Part shown: positions 25,203 through 38,500 of the stretch, piece after piece
Layout: each line of letters opens with the position of its first letter
Numbering within the stretch: position 1 is the stretch's first letter
Assembly: GCA_023231475.1 (NCBI GenBank)
Contig: JALJEE010002162.1
Span: 1-64,000 of the forward strand
Direction: 5' to 3'
From: Seison nebaliae
Lineage: Eukaryota > Rotifera > Pararotatoria > Seisonacea > Seisonidae
Length of the DNA: 64,000 bases
Translations under genes and position numbers: made by a program
Notes under the pieces: model-generated
What the model was told of the DNA's origin: nothing
The model's input: only the letters and a program-made list of their open reading frames with translations
The model's database searches: none

Positions 25203-28200
25203 ACCGCGCACCAATAAGAGTTCTATTAATAAATTATTTAGAATGTGAGAAATTTTATCGTTAATTGAAAAAATTGTTAAGAATTTACATAATCCCTAAC
25301 CAACAGTGATTGTTGTTAAGTGGAAGAAGAACCTGGATGGTGGAAGATTCACATTTTGTGGAATTCTATTAAAACCTGAAGGAAAGTATGAATAATCAAA
25401 CTGAATAATGATTGTATGAATAAGCGTAAGGATGTCCACTAACTAAAAGAAGTAGATACATGTCGGATTATTATTGACGTGAAGATCCATCGAAGAAGTA
25501 TAAGAAAAAAGAATTTGCACAGAAATATTGTCAAAGAGTGGAAGAAGAAGAAGAACAGTAAATTGAAAAAGAAAAATTACCTCTAATGCAGATTTGATCT
25601 GATAATCATTTGGAAATTGTAAAGTATAATTTATAGTATAAGGCAATTATCCATTATTGATGGACAAATAACCTTCAGTCGACATTACCATAGTGATCAG
25701 TTGGATGATCCATGTCAAATCAATTCTCTCAACTCAATACAGCTAGACAATGATCATTCAAACTAAATTGGAGATTCGGCTGATAATAATATTTAGTTGA
25801 TGAATAAACGTCAAAATAAACCGTATTTGATGATTTTCAATAGGTTCTTTTTATTAATAAGTGGAGAACGAATAATGCATAGGAATGAATCAGATTTTCC
25901 GTTTGCTTCTAATTGGAAACAAGAGAATTTTATAACGATAAACAATAATATTTTAACGTCGAAGGAAAATATTCTCAAATTCATCTCTTTCGTGTTCATT
26001 TTCAAACTTGCGATTTGATTGACACTTTTTTATTTTCGAACCAAAATAACTTTTCTTCTTTTCATTCGATATGGTCTATATGGTATGTCTGTAGAGTTTA
26101 TGACATGGATACTTTCTTTCTTAAAGTCAATACATAGGAAATACTTAATCATGAAACTTACCTAATAAATGCTTGAAAATGCTATTAAATTAGGCGAACT
26201 TCTTTCCGTTGTTATGACGACGGATAATGTTTCATTCATTCTTATCTTTTATTTGATAGAAAAATTTTTTACATTCCCATCAGTTCAAGATATGAAATTT
26301 TTCTTCTTAATTTTCATATTAGTATAGAACATTTAAGAATAATTGATGAATTACGTATTTATCTTTAACGAATTATTAATTTTATTAATTCATTAGGATC
26401 ACACAAATATGAAATCATCATATAAAATCGTCAATAAATTTAATTATCTCTAACTCTAATTATGAGATCACATGCTGATTGACGAACGATTGACTTGTCT
26501 CCGATCATAATTTTTTAAGAATAATATTTAACTTCAATAAACTTCGAATATTGATTGACGGAATATTTATTATGTACATTATTATATGTTTATAATATTT
26601 TGCTATATTTTCGAAATTAGTTCGAAAGGATGAGAGAAAATATAGTACTATTTTGAATGAGAGAAGAGTGTTAATTGAATAAAGTTGTAAGTAGATAAGG
26701 TAAATAGTGGGAGAATGAAACCTAACCGAATAAAACCGAATGCTCTTAATTTCAACTCAACTAACAACGAAGGTTAGAGGTGAAAGTTATTCAACAGACA
26801 ACTAGTTTTTGTTGACGTACAAATGACTCATGTTAATGGGAGACAGAGTTGTCAGAAATATTTAATCGCAATCAATTACCATATGGCAACTGTCATTATG
26901 TAATACGTCATTGTTGTATTCTGTTATGTTTTATGAGATAATACTACATCTCTTATTCATTGTGCACATAATGCATATTAGTTTATTTCAATTATTTTTC
27001 GACATATCTTCCACATTTTCCATGAGGTCATCAACCGGAGGAATAAGAAGAACACTTAATTTCTTGACATCCGATTCCTAGTACTGGTATAGGATGTTTG
27101 TGAAACATATTCAGATGGATGGAAATTAGAGTCAAATTAATAATCTCACTAACTAATTGAACATCTAATCGTTTTGAAAGAGTTTAATCATATCGGTCAA
27201 TCATTTTCCAGAAACGTTTCTTCTTTGGAACCTTATTATTTAATCATTTTACATTGGCGCATTATCTATCGACATTTATCACATTATCTCATATTTAAAA
27301 TAAAACATTATCAATTATTTTATTATTATTGTGAGAGAAAGAGAAAGGTTTCTTATGACGTTCATATGACAATATTACTTCCCAAATAATCTTCTGTTGA
27401 CATGTATTCGTCTTACATACATATACGTCATTCATCTGAATATGTATGATAAGTCGCCATTCTCCACACTTTCTCCTAATCATTTTCTAATGATGTAACA
27501 ATATTCTTTCTCTCATTATTGTTTGTTCGTGCATACTTTCTCCTTTCCATTCTCTCCTAATGCACTCTCTCAACGTAGTGAGTTGAACGGAGAAAATGTT
27601 TTTCGTCGTTTCTAATAGTTTTCTCCCTCATCTACTCCACGTCCGCCATACTTCCAGCATATACTCATCATGTAGTAGACATACGTATGTATGTCGAGAT
27701 TGACGTGCGAAGTATACAGAGTGATAAGTGTACTTGTAAAACTTTACGATATGTACATCCTGTCGAGAATGAAAAATTATATGGCTTGGAGAAATGATGT
27801 ATTCCTTAAAAGAATTAGCGCTCAAAAAGAAACAGTAACATTAGACACTTCTTTTGCAATACTAAAGATATATATCATCCACTCTTTCTCCTACTCTGCG
27901 AGTGATAATATTCTTAATATGTCCGATATGTTAATTTGATGTGGATGGGAATCGATTCGACTTCATAAATTAATGCGAGTTTTAATCAAATTCTCTTATT
28001 TCCAACAGTTCGCTACGAGTAATTTTATTAAAATGAATCATACCAACGCAGCAAATTTACGATGCACTATCATCTCCTTGACTGATGAAGAAATTATGTT
28101 TCTTTTCTTATCTCTTCCAATAATTTCACATATTAATATTTACACATAGAGAAACATCTATATCATCAATATCACCATTATCTAGATAGTCTGGTTTGAA

Positions 28201-29086
28201 CCTAGAACTTTTCGAAGTGTTTTCTCTGGTCAACAAAACAGACTACTCCTCAACTCTCCGCATTAAATAGAGTTCACTAGTTTTCGTGTGGAATAAAATT
28301 GACTTTTGATTATTAAATATTGAAGATTAAATATTAAATTAACATTGATCGAAGACGATCAAACTTACAATTGTTCATAAATTTACGATTGATCAAAAAT
28401 TTAGAATATAACATGATAATATTATGACGTATTTTAAATCATTCTTTGGAACTTATTTCAATTTTAAAATGTCAAAAACTGACAAAAATTGAAATTGAAA
28501 TGATGGAAGTGACCTAATAATTTATTAGAGTTTTAAATTACCAATCTGTCGCGCAATTTTTCTTGTAACATTTAATGTTCCATCCAATTAATATTCACAA
28601 ATGAAATAAGAAAATTCTGATTCTGCTAAAACAACTTTTACATATTGAAATAAACATGATATAAATAGAATTACGAGTATCGATATTTTTGATAAAAGAA
28701 TATGAACAATGTAATTGATTTGCAGAATTAAGTTCTTCTTCATCTTTATGGTTAAATTTTGATTTTAAAATCGACGATTCTTTGTAAACGTCGAACGGTA
28801 TAATATTGCAAATGTGATGAATGAGGAAAAATGAAAATTATCAACAAAAAGGAAAAGAAAGAAGGATTTATATTGATGAAATATATTGTAAGGACGAGTA
28901 GAAAGGCTGAAGTGTTATGAAAATGTTTTGCTTTAAAAGTAAAGGAAATTAGAGAGTAAATTAAAAATTGCGGCTTAATGATAAGCCGAAGGGATTATTG
29001 TGGAAAATCAAAAAATTCGATTATCGGTGGTGAAGTTGCGGGAATCTGTTTCAAATAGATCAAATAGTTTCTGATTGATTGTCAAG
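25203..29086. other. Non-coding stretch upstream of the coiled-coil protein gene
   Basis: No convincing gene; open frames are short and AT-driven. The last few hundred bases should hold the promoter and 5' UTR of the gene starting at 29087. An in-frame TGA at 29072-29074 closes its frame upstream. Confidence 0.5.
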
Positions 29087-30558
29087 ATGTTCCATAAGGA
29101 GTTATATGATGCGTTGGAGATTCATAAGAATTTCTTTGAGAATAATACATTGAAGGATCTGGCGTCAGATCCAGAAGAATTAGTCCAAAGTATATTCTCT
29201 GTAATTCCCCCTGAATCTCTCGCCAACATTATTCCGAAAAGCCTTTTAGTTATTATTTTTCATTTGTTTCTATCTCTCTCTTTCTATTTTGTTCTTTCCA
29301 AATTTAAATTTCTTCATTTTTTACAATTAGACAAATTATTTTCTCTTAAATAATCTCTTAAATTTTCTTTCTTTCTCCAAATTATTAGAAAGAAAAAAGT
29401 GAAGATTTGGAAGCGAATTGTCTGAAAGAACTCAAACAATTGAGCACAGAAACAATTTATGATTTGTTAAAATGTGTGGAGAACAATCAAAACAATCATT
29501 CAGAGAATGTCGCGGGAACGGGCGGTGGTGGATTTGTATTCCCAAAAGCCTTTCTAGAAATTAAAGCGTTGAATGTGAACGTTTCTGATGCATCATCGAA
29601 TGGAATTCTGGGGAAGATCAATGAAAATGAAAAGTTCTTGAAAGAAGAATGTGAACAATTGAAGGAAGAAGAAGATCGATTAATTGAGGAGGTAAAAGAA
29701 TTGAAAGAGAATGAATTTCAATTGAAACTCTCATTTCTAACTACCATCAAAGAAATATTCGAATCTTTAAAAAAACGGAAATGGATAAATCAGATTTATG
29801 GTAGTTGGTTATTATATGACGAGGAGAAAATTAACGAATTTTATGATGATCTGATGAATGACAAAATAGTAATGAATGAATTGGATATTGATCGGTTTAT
29901 AAGAGATAAGAGAGTGGAAGTGAAAAAAGTGAATGAGAAAAAGATTGAAGAGAATGAAGAGATTCAATCAATTCAACAAGAAGAACGTCCTCTACTCAAC
30001 AGGAAGAGAAAGACGAAATATGTCGATTTCGATACGATGGAAAATCAATTTCAAATGATCGATTTCAATCAACCACAAATGAATATGGATTTGGGAATTG
30101 AGGAGAATATCGAAATTTTCCCCTATTCCGTCGAAGATTCATTTTCACCGCCTCAAATATTTGATTATAAAATCGATGAACAATTCCTTGAACAATTCGA
30201 AGAGATGATGATTCGTTGTTCGGATGAAAATGAAGAATTACTCGCGAATGAGAAACGTCGACGATTGATGAATTTGAAGAATGAAGAATTGAATGATGAT
30301 TATATAGTCCAACAAATCATTCAATTAGATGATGAAGCTGATGAAGCGAATGTAATAGTGGATGATTGTATCAATCGCTTATTAGATGCGAATGAAGATA
30401 ATTTCAATAAATTGTCAATCGATTCCGATGTATCCGAACAATTGGAATTAGTTCGGAAAGATCTTCTTCAACAATTCTCCACTGATCAAGAAATGGTGAA
30501 CGAACTGCTGAAATTACTTGGCGAGAATTTGAATTTCGATCGAACTGTTCTAAAGTAA
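29087..30558 (+). CDS. Unrecognised acidic coiled-coil protein, two exons
   Basis: Exons 29087-29248 and 29389-30558 join in phase 0 across a 140-nt GTTATT...TTAG intron, giving 443 residues. The start is the first ATG after an in-frame TGA at 29072, with A at -3. The protein is charged and mostly helical in composition. It has an N-terminal segment without low complexity (residues 1-90), a Gly-rich patch near residue 100, a strong coiled-coil stretch at about residues 132-168 (Glu/Lys/Leu heptads), a basic patch RKRKTK at about 259-264 that could be a nuclear localisation signal, and an acidic helical C-terminus rich in Asp/Glu/Gln/Leu. No signal peptide or membrane segment is visible. Codon use and length leave little doubt that it is coding. 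No family was recognised; the context (convergent with TBC1D30) gives no clue to function. Confidence 0.85.
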
Positions 30559-30565
30559 AAAAACA

Positions 30566-30571
30566 AATAAA
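30566..30571 (+). terminator. Poly(A) signal AATAAA of the coiled-coil gene
   Basis: AATAAA lies 8 nt after the stop codon and is followed by a T-rich stretch, implying a very short 3' UTR. Confidence 0.6.
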
Positions 30572-30843
30572 TTATTTTTCATTCAATTTTCATTTCCTTT
30601 CTCGTTTCTCTCATATTTTAAATGGAAATTAAATTAATTAATCATTTTATTTTAATCAATCTTTCAATATCGTCATCAATGAATTCTTATCACTCTTTGA
30701 CTTTCATTCATAAGAAATACTTTCAATCTGGTAGTAGATGGTGGTGAGGAGAAAGATTGATGATAATTTTAATTTAAATATAATAAGAATAATTATCGAT
30801 TGGAATTTATGTGATGGAAATTGGAAGTGTTTAAAATGGAATT

Positions 30844-30849
30844 TTTAAT
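30844..30849 (-). terminator. Possible poly(A) signal ATTAAA of the TBC1D30 gene
   Basis: ATTAAA on the minus strand lies about 24 nt past the stop at 30873. It is a common variant signal; further AATAAA copies lie nearer 30650. Confidence 0.4.
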
Positions 30850-30872
30850 AAAATAAAATAATCATTTGGAAA

Positions 30873-33423
30873 TTATTTGGAGATGTTTTTCATTTTACGA
30901 TTAGGCAGTTGTTGAACGGTTCGTACGATTCCATATAAAATGTTTGGTAATTGTTCATTTTGGTTATTTTGATTCATTTTCAATAATAAATGATTAGACT
31001 AATGAGGAGAGAATGTGAGGAATGAGATAGATGTGATGGATGATAAAAGGAAATCTAACGACACGATTGGGAGAAGTGGAAGCAATGATTGTATTTGATG
31101 GGAATCCTAATTTGGAAGTTGCATGTCTCTTCTTAATTTGTTTGTAGTTCTGTCTCAATTTATTCATATCCGTTGTCATATTATCAGCAAAAGATGGAAC
31201 CGGTTTATTAGTCGGAGAAGTTTCAGGCAATGAGGATGGAACGTGGAAGGAATTACTACGATTATTTTTGAAGATATTTGAAGGAAAAAGATGTTGGAAG
31301 AAGAGTTTCGACGACTGATTTTGAATGTTATTGTCATGATCTTCTGAATAATTTTGATTTGACTCCGTCACCTTATCACCATCATCAAATAAAGGTGAAT
31401 TGCATAGGGGTGATTTTGGGGAATGAGATGAAACTGAAGTAACAGCAATTGAATTACTTCGATTTGGTGATGTCATTGTGGAAGTGACTGTCTTTTCTGA
31501 ACGGAATGGAATTTGTTGTAGAAAAGATTGTCGTCGTTCTTCAATTAGTTCATCGGCCAGATCGTTATCACCGTTAAAGGATGAATCAATGATTTGATCG
31601 ATCGAATGTTTCTTACCTATTGATGAATCGATCGTATGATCTGACAAGGTAGAATAAATATCGAAATCGTCCTTCTTTTTCGAAGATTTGAATGGGAAAC
31701 TTCTTCTTTTATTATTTGCTGATTTTAATTTATCCTCCACATTTCCATATTGGTGATGTTGCGAGTTATTGTGATGAACGGTTGACGAGGAAGAGGAGGA
31801 GGAAGAAGAAGTGATAATATTGCATGAATAATATTCTCGTAATTGCCTCGTATAATGACGATAAATTGATGATTGTCGACAAATTATTGGGAGAAGTTCA
31901 TTCGTTTTCAAAATCCTTCCATTCGCTATCTCGTTCGTCAGTTTTCCCATTAACATATAAAAATCGTTCGATGTTTTTGTTTGAAGTAGGGCCGATTCGA
32001 GATGACCCCATATGGCACAAGCCACACCCAATAATATATGAGAACCATCGATCAATACCATATCCCAAACACGTAGAGTCGTCTCCGTCGACAATGCAGT
32101 GGCGAAGAGTGTAAGGAACCATTGGATGGCGAAAGCATTGATCAATGGCGGTTCATATCTCTTAACAATCGTATTCTGTTGTTGATTGACAGAAGTAGAA
32201 GTAGCGAATGGTTGTAAGAAGGATTGAGAAGATTCACGTTGTAATTGATCCAAATGACATGAAAGTGAAGGTAAACGATGACGTAATAATCGTTTCAATA
32301 CTGCCAAATCAACAGCTAAAGCTCTCATCGTATTCGCATAATAGCCATCAGGAAGCAGGATGTCAATCAAATAAATCATAATTAATAATGCATCTTTCTC
32401 TCGACCATTCACCACACGAAGGAGGAAAGCAGCAATGACATTGAAACCTTGACAATATCCAATTTTTGCATTCCATCTCGCATAGCCAAGTAGCACACGT
32501 TGTAACGCTGCTCGATCATTCTCCGTCACCGAACAAATCTGACCTGTTCGATGAAGATCTTTTATGATTTGCACTCCCAACTCCTCGTCATATGGTGTCA
32601 TTTTCTCACTGAAACATACGTCAATGATTTCTTGGAATTTACTGTCTGGTAATTTTCTTTTCACCAATTCTACCCAAATTGTCGCTCTCAATTCATTGGG
32701 TATTCCTTCGCCAATACGACACATGACACGCAATGCATCCTTCCACCGCACGAACTCGCCCTCTGTCATCTGTCCGACATTTCCCAGTGAAAAACTAATT
32801 TTCGCATCTTCTGCTAAAAATTGACGGGAATAAGTAGACGGAAAAAAGAATTATAGAAATTTTTTTTCATAAAAACTAAATCTTACATTTCTTATCAGTT
32901 GCTGCTTGAAGCATTGCTGTGATGATTTCACATAAATTCCTTCGACGTTTCAATGCACGATCTCTCGTCTTCAAATGTTTCACAAGAACTAGAGAAATTT
33001 GATTTAGTTTCACTTGTAAGTTCTTCTTCGCTAACAACAATTCTTCTAGTGCTAACAAATTGATAAAATGACATATTAATGACATAAGAAGAAAAAAACG
33101 AAACTAAATCCATTTAAATTTTGTGGTGTATAAGAACAAAAGACATGGTCGATGATGGAAGTCGATAATTTCTCCGAATTAACATCATTTCCCGTTTGTT
33201 GATGGTCGGTGTAGATGTCACTCTCGAAACTTGAGGGGAAATTGCAATTGCCCAATCGATCGTAGATATTATGAATGAAATCGGAAATTGTATAAAGTCG
33301 ATTTCTTTCATCTTCTTCGATTGACGATCGACCTTCCGAATCGCAATTATCACATGAATGTCTCCCGACACTTTTCGAATGAGCGTCACTCTCTTCAGAA
33401 TTTGTTAAGTTTCTCAACATCAT
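30873..33423 (-). CDS. TBC1D30: TBC1D30-like Rab GTPase-activating protein
   Basis: Complete orthologue of metazoan TBC1D30, whose human member acts on Rab8A at the primary cilium. Exons 33423-33105, 33051-32887, 32813-31060 and 30998-30873 give 787 residues; the exon phases (1, 1, 0) close exactly. The start ATG has an in-frame TAG three codons upstream. Residues 1-161 match the N-terminal coiled-coil region of the long vertebrate isoform, with an acidic Ser-rich start and then the KHLKTRDRALKRRRNLCEI segment. The TBC domain follows (about 197-430) with both catalytic fingers, IIKDLHRTG (Arg about 250) and YCQG (Gln about 283), so GAP activity is expected. An insert at about 356-379 and a nine-residue serine run (about 497-505) are lineage features. 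MTTDMNKLRQNYKQIKKR (706-723) and the last exon's SNHLLLKM match the vertebrate C-terminal DUF4682 region. It converges with the coiled-coil gene. Confidence 0.95.
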
Positions 33424-34133
33424 TTGATGCTATAACGATGACTAATTAGTTATTTTGTGATCTCTCAATGAACATGTTGAGCAAATGAAGTTCCTTTTAT
33501 CGTCTTCGAACTTCCAGGAGGGATGATAAACAAAAAGAAACGTTAAAGAAAAATTAAAGTTTCTTCTTTTCTGTCAATTTCTTTCTTGACAACAATAATA
33601 ATAGAAATAAAACAGGAATAGAAGAATTATATCATTTAATGTGATATGATGTGAATATGATGTAACGTGGAATATGTGGAAGGACGGCGTAGCGAGCTAT
33701 TTTATGCCTATATGAACAAGATGATATAGTAGCATCTGTCAACTCTTTTTCTTTCTTTTCACTTCACATCGTCATGACCTTCCAGATCACACAACAAATC
33801 AACAATAACTTTTCTCCCAATTCTTTTTAATTCGATAATAAAAATTATTGAAAATGAGACAACATATTTCTAAATATTTTCTTCTTTTTCACTTCTTCCG
33901 ACTCGCGGCTAATAATCAGAAAACTATGTTCAAAATAACTCAATGAAAGAAAATGTAAAAAGTCAAATATTAACTATAAATTTCCTTCTACTTTTATTAT
34001 CTCCCTATCACCTTACCTAGCACATCCTCTAACCAAAATATAATTAAAACTTTCACTTCACCTCTACAAACACACATGGCAGTTTGTGCATGTGAATTCT
34101 CAACAGCCGCTTCATATTCAACGTTGAAATATT

Positions 34134-34136
34134 CTC

Positions 34137-34168
<32 letters not shown>

Positions 34169-34193
34169 ATTGTTATAATAATTATTATTATTA
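34134..34193. repeat. ATT/TTA trinucleotide microsatellite
   Basis: About 60 bases of TTA repeats with an AATATTGTTATAAT interruption, producing an isoleucine run on the minus strand. Confidence 0.9.
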
Positions 34194-35505
34194 TCATTCC
34201 TATCAAAAAAAAGAAGAGAATTTTCAAAAAAAACTAAACTTGATAATAATGATAATATTTTTCGAATTTTTTCCTTCGTATTTCCTACCTTTTAAAAAGA
34301 ACATGAAAACTGTCAATTTGAGCTCTTTCGACTAATTTTTGAAGTGAAATAATTTCTAAATCAAAAATTCTTCAAACACAACAATGATCAATTCAAATTT
34401 CTAGTTTTCATTGTTGTACGTGAATGGGAAATATCGGTATTTATAAACAACCAATAAATTTTAATATTTTTCTTATTAAAAAAAATCTTCAATTTTTCAT
34501 TTTCTTTTTCTTGAACACTTCCCAAAAAATGAACTGGAACATAAATTAATTTATTGCAGAAATAAATTGACAGAGTGAATTTGTTTAATTTAAAATAAAT
34601 TTTAGTTGTTCAACACAATCGACAAACTATTTCGTGCATATACAATTTCGAACAAAATTTTGAAAAATCAATCGACTATAATTTTAACAAAGTTCAATCA
34701 AATGTTTAAAGTAAATATATTTAAACAAATTTATTCGAATTTTTCAATAATTTTCAATTTACCATCTAACTAGTTTTTAATTGAATACTTTAAGAAAATT
34801 TTTATTGATTCGATTCAGGTTTGTACTCATTGTCAGTGAAATAATAAGTTCATATTAATTTTTAAAAGACTTTTAAAATATTTGTTTAACATTAGAGCAT
34901 TGAAAACGTGCAGTAACTATTTAACATATCTTTCGATATCTAAATGTTTAATTTAAAAGATGGAGAAAGAATTAGATGGAATCGAGCATGGAAAAAATTA
35001 TGGATAAAGTTCGATGCAGTTTTGTTCTTGTGCAATCGGAATTAGTAGATATGGAGACAATATAATTTTAATACTTGTTTGTGCACAATTCAATTTGGTG
35101 CCGATGTACGTGCTGATCTAAACATGGCACAGGAAGGAGAAGTAAATGAAGCAGAATTTATAATTTAGTCTAATCATAGTTCACAGTCTTTAACAAGTTG
35201 GACGGTTGTTGCTGAGAAATTAGTTTTTCCTCTTCATTTCATCCGAAGTTAGTGCGAGAAAACTTTAAATATTCGCTGCAACGTATCGTCTTTAATAACA
35301 TCCTAGCAATCTCTTTATCCATCTAACGTAGTTTTATGCAATTCTATCTATCAGATTATTCTATCACTCTTCCTCTTCTCCAATCTCTTTTACCAAAAGC
35401 AACATAGTTTCACTTCTTTTAATTTGTTTTTCTCATCGTCTGAAAGTTTTTATTTGAACTTGTTCACCAAGTTCCTCCTATACCAAAAGATTATCCAGTG
35501 AAGGA

Positions 35506-35536
35506 GGTGTGTATGTGTGTGTGTGTGTGTGTGTTG
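35506..35536. repeat. GT dinucleotide microsatellite
   Basis: About 30 bases of GT repeats with one TAT interruption. Confidence 0.85.
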
Positions 35537-38500
35537 TGTCTATGTTTATCTGCAAAGTTTTTTTGTGCATCAATCAATTTGTCGATTCCATGCAGTTTAT
35601 GGGGAAAGATTGAAGAAGAAGAAAAAATAAGTTTGTAATATGTTTCGTTCGTTATTCCTTTTATCTCTGTCTGAAGATTATTATTTCTTTCCCCAATCAA
35701 ATGGATGTGTGCATCTGTTTGTGTATGTATGTGCGCGCGGAATCAGATAAAAGTTGAGGAAAAAATTTGTTGTAAATTCGAAAAATTCGAACTACCTCAT
35801 TCAATTTCCATTATCATTTCTTTGTGATTATTGAATTATGAGGATTTGTTTTCTATGTGTAACAATTTCCGCTCTAGTTACTTTTCGCGCTTATTGGAAA
35901 TCATGTATGCACGAAATACAAATATCTTTTTCGATTTCATCTATTCCACATTAGAATTATGCGATTGTATAAGGATGAGTTTCGTCGATGCACCATCCGA
36001 CATTCGATGTTCTTTTACAAGTCGGCACCATTATGTGGCGGAATGTAGAGAGTGGTATGTGTATATGTAAGGATGGAAATTATTAGATAAACATAGATTG
36101 ATTATTTTCTCATATTCTCAGATCACTGACTACTATCCTCATTTTCTAATTTCCATTTGAGATTGGAGATGAATAAAGAAATAAAATATAAATTAAAACT
36201 TCTCATTCCTTAGAAAGGGATTTAGCCTTCGTTTGCCGTTAGAACGATCCGATTCAATCAGTTCTCCTCTCTCCGGAAATTTCAATAATTTTCGAAAATA
36301 ATTTTCTTTCAATTTCTTATTCCATTTCTTTCATTATCTATTAGTCGTTCCTTTCATTCTCGTTCAACTTTCTCGTTTCGGTACGCGAGGAAAGCAGCAA
36401 TATAAATAGAAGTTGAATTAGTAAAAAATAAAGAGAATTTTTCTCCTTTTTCTTTCTAGGATACACGATGAGATAATTGATGACAAATTGAGACCAAAGT
36501 AAATATTTGCACATCGACAAAATTTAAATAAAAATTGTTGATCATATAGATGAGAAGTAATTTTGGAAGATGTCGAAGAGAAAGCAACCGAATAAGACAA
36601 AAGATACATTTACTTTATTCTTTTCTTCTTCAACTTCTTGCCAAAAATTTAATTTTCAGCCAAAATATAAACTACGAATATAAATGATGTAATAATACTT
36701 CAAACGTTTCCATTATTCATTAATTTCCTTTTCACGCAACTAAACTTCATCAATTACTTCGCTCTATCTTCCCATCGCTAAAGTACTACTTATCTTCTAA
36801 TATTGGAGCAATTATTCTTCTTTCACACGATTTTAATTCAAATGACCTTTATCCAACATCAATCGTTTGCTCCTTCATTCCCATCAAATCCTTCAATTTC
36901 CATTCACTATTGAAATTGAGCGAGAATGTTCGGAGAACTTCATGCTTTTTTCTCATTTACTTATCAATAGTAATACAAACTACTTAACATACGTTTTAGG
37001 CCTAAACAGAAAAAATCGCGGTTTATCTTGAAAACTCTTTTTAGGAAATTTCCAAAATTATTAACATTGTAAATATGATTTTAAGTAAGTTTTACGATGG
37101 GAATTTTGACGGAAAATTGGAAATACTTAGAAAAAGTTACGAGCTTAGTAGACTTGAAGGATAAAGGAAGGTTGATTTGGAATTGAAATTTTTTGTGCAC
37201 CATCTATCAATAATTTATGTAAATATTCCTAATTTGTCTATTTATCAAATCAGCGTAAGATGGTACTTGATGAACTGGACTTTTTCCGTATATATTCTCT
37301 TTGAAATCGATCCTCCCAATTATTTTCGATAGAAAATGCAAGAACATTAAGATCGTTAACGTTTTATTCTTTCCCATTCTGTCTTCTTCATCTCAACAAA
37401 ATTAGTGGAATCTCACCCGGCAAACTTTTGTGTCATCTCCGAGTAGTTGAGGGAGGAGGGAGAGAAAAGAGAAAACTAAAAAAGTTTTGTTTTCTTCCAA
37501 TTTCCCCACGAAAATGTAGATACGTCAAAATTTAATTTGCATAAAATAAATTTAATTTCGTATCATTCTTTCTCAATTCGAACAAATGATAAGTGGCGAG
37601 AAGAGAAGTACAACAACTTTCAATATATTGTTCTACTCACCCAATAATACTCCTTCTCTTTTGCTGCTTTTTTCCCAACGAACAAGAAAGAGTTTATCGT
37701 CCAAAATCTAGATTCTCCCTTCTAGGATCTCTCTTGCACAGCGACAATGGAAAGAGAGAGAGAGAGAGAACAAATTGAATTCGCATTCGCCAATACGAAG
37801 AATTGTCAGAATCATAAGCGAATCTCAAACATCGAATAGAAAATTTTATAGACAACATCAATATCTTCCGTCGATTAAAGAAAATTTGATAAGGAAAATA
37901 ATCGTAGAAATCTTTTGTAGCTTTTCAAATGAGAAAAAAATTAGATAAAATACAAGTGCACCACTTGTTTCTTCATCGATATAAGTAGATGGATTGAGCA
38001 AACTCCCTCAACATACATCATTTGTCGATCTTACAATAACTAAATCGACTTTTACCTTTTCTTTTACCCGAATGAATCCTTGAATTCTTTATGATGGTAC
38101 AACATTAATTTCCTCAACTACTTTTTTAGGATTTCATCATTCTCTACCAAAACCTTTCAACAATCTGTTTATAAAACACATGGAAATCGGAAAATGTTCA
38201 TTTGAAGCTCGAAAATTCTTTCCCAACATTTCCATATGCGGTTAGCCAATTCAATTTCTATTCGATTCATTTTATTTTCATTTTTCCTATTCTCATGGAG
38301 GCATTTATTCTTAGAAATTATTTTAAGGAGAATATTCAAAAAAAATAGAATTGATGAGAAGTTTTTTGAACTATTCAGTAAAAATTTTTCAGTATGACTT
38401 CAAATTTTGTTGAAGTTTCTATTAATTGAGCCATAAATTTTTTAATATTTTACACATTTTTGAAACTTTCAAATTTTCTTAAAAATTATTCTAATGTCAA

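Noticed and set aside
24854-25204. Open frames on both strands (LKTVISSP-type repeats)
   Set aside because: They arise from the direct and inverted repeats of the foldback element, which is sufficient to explain them.
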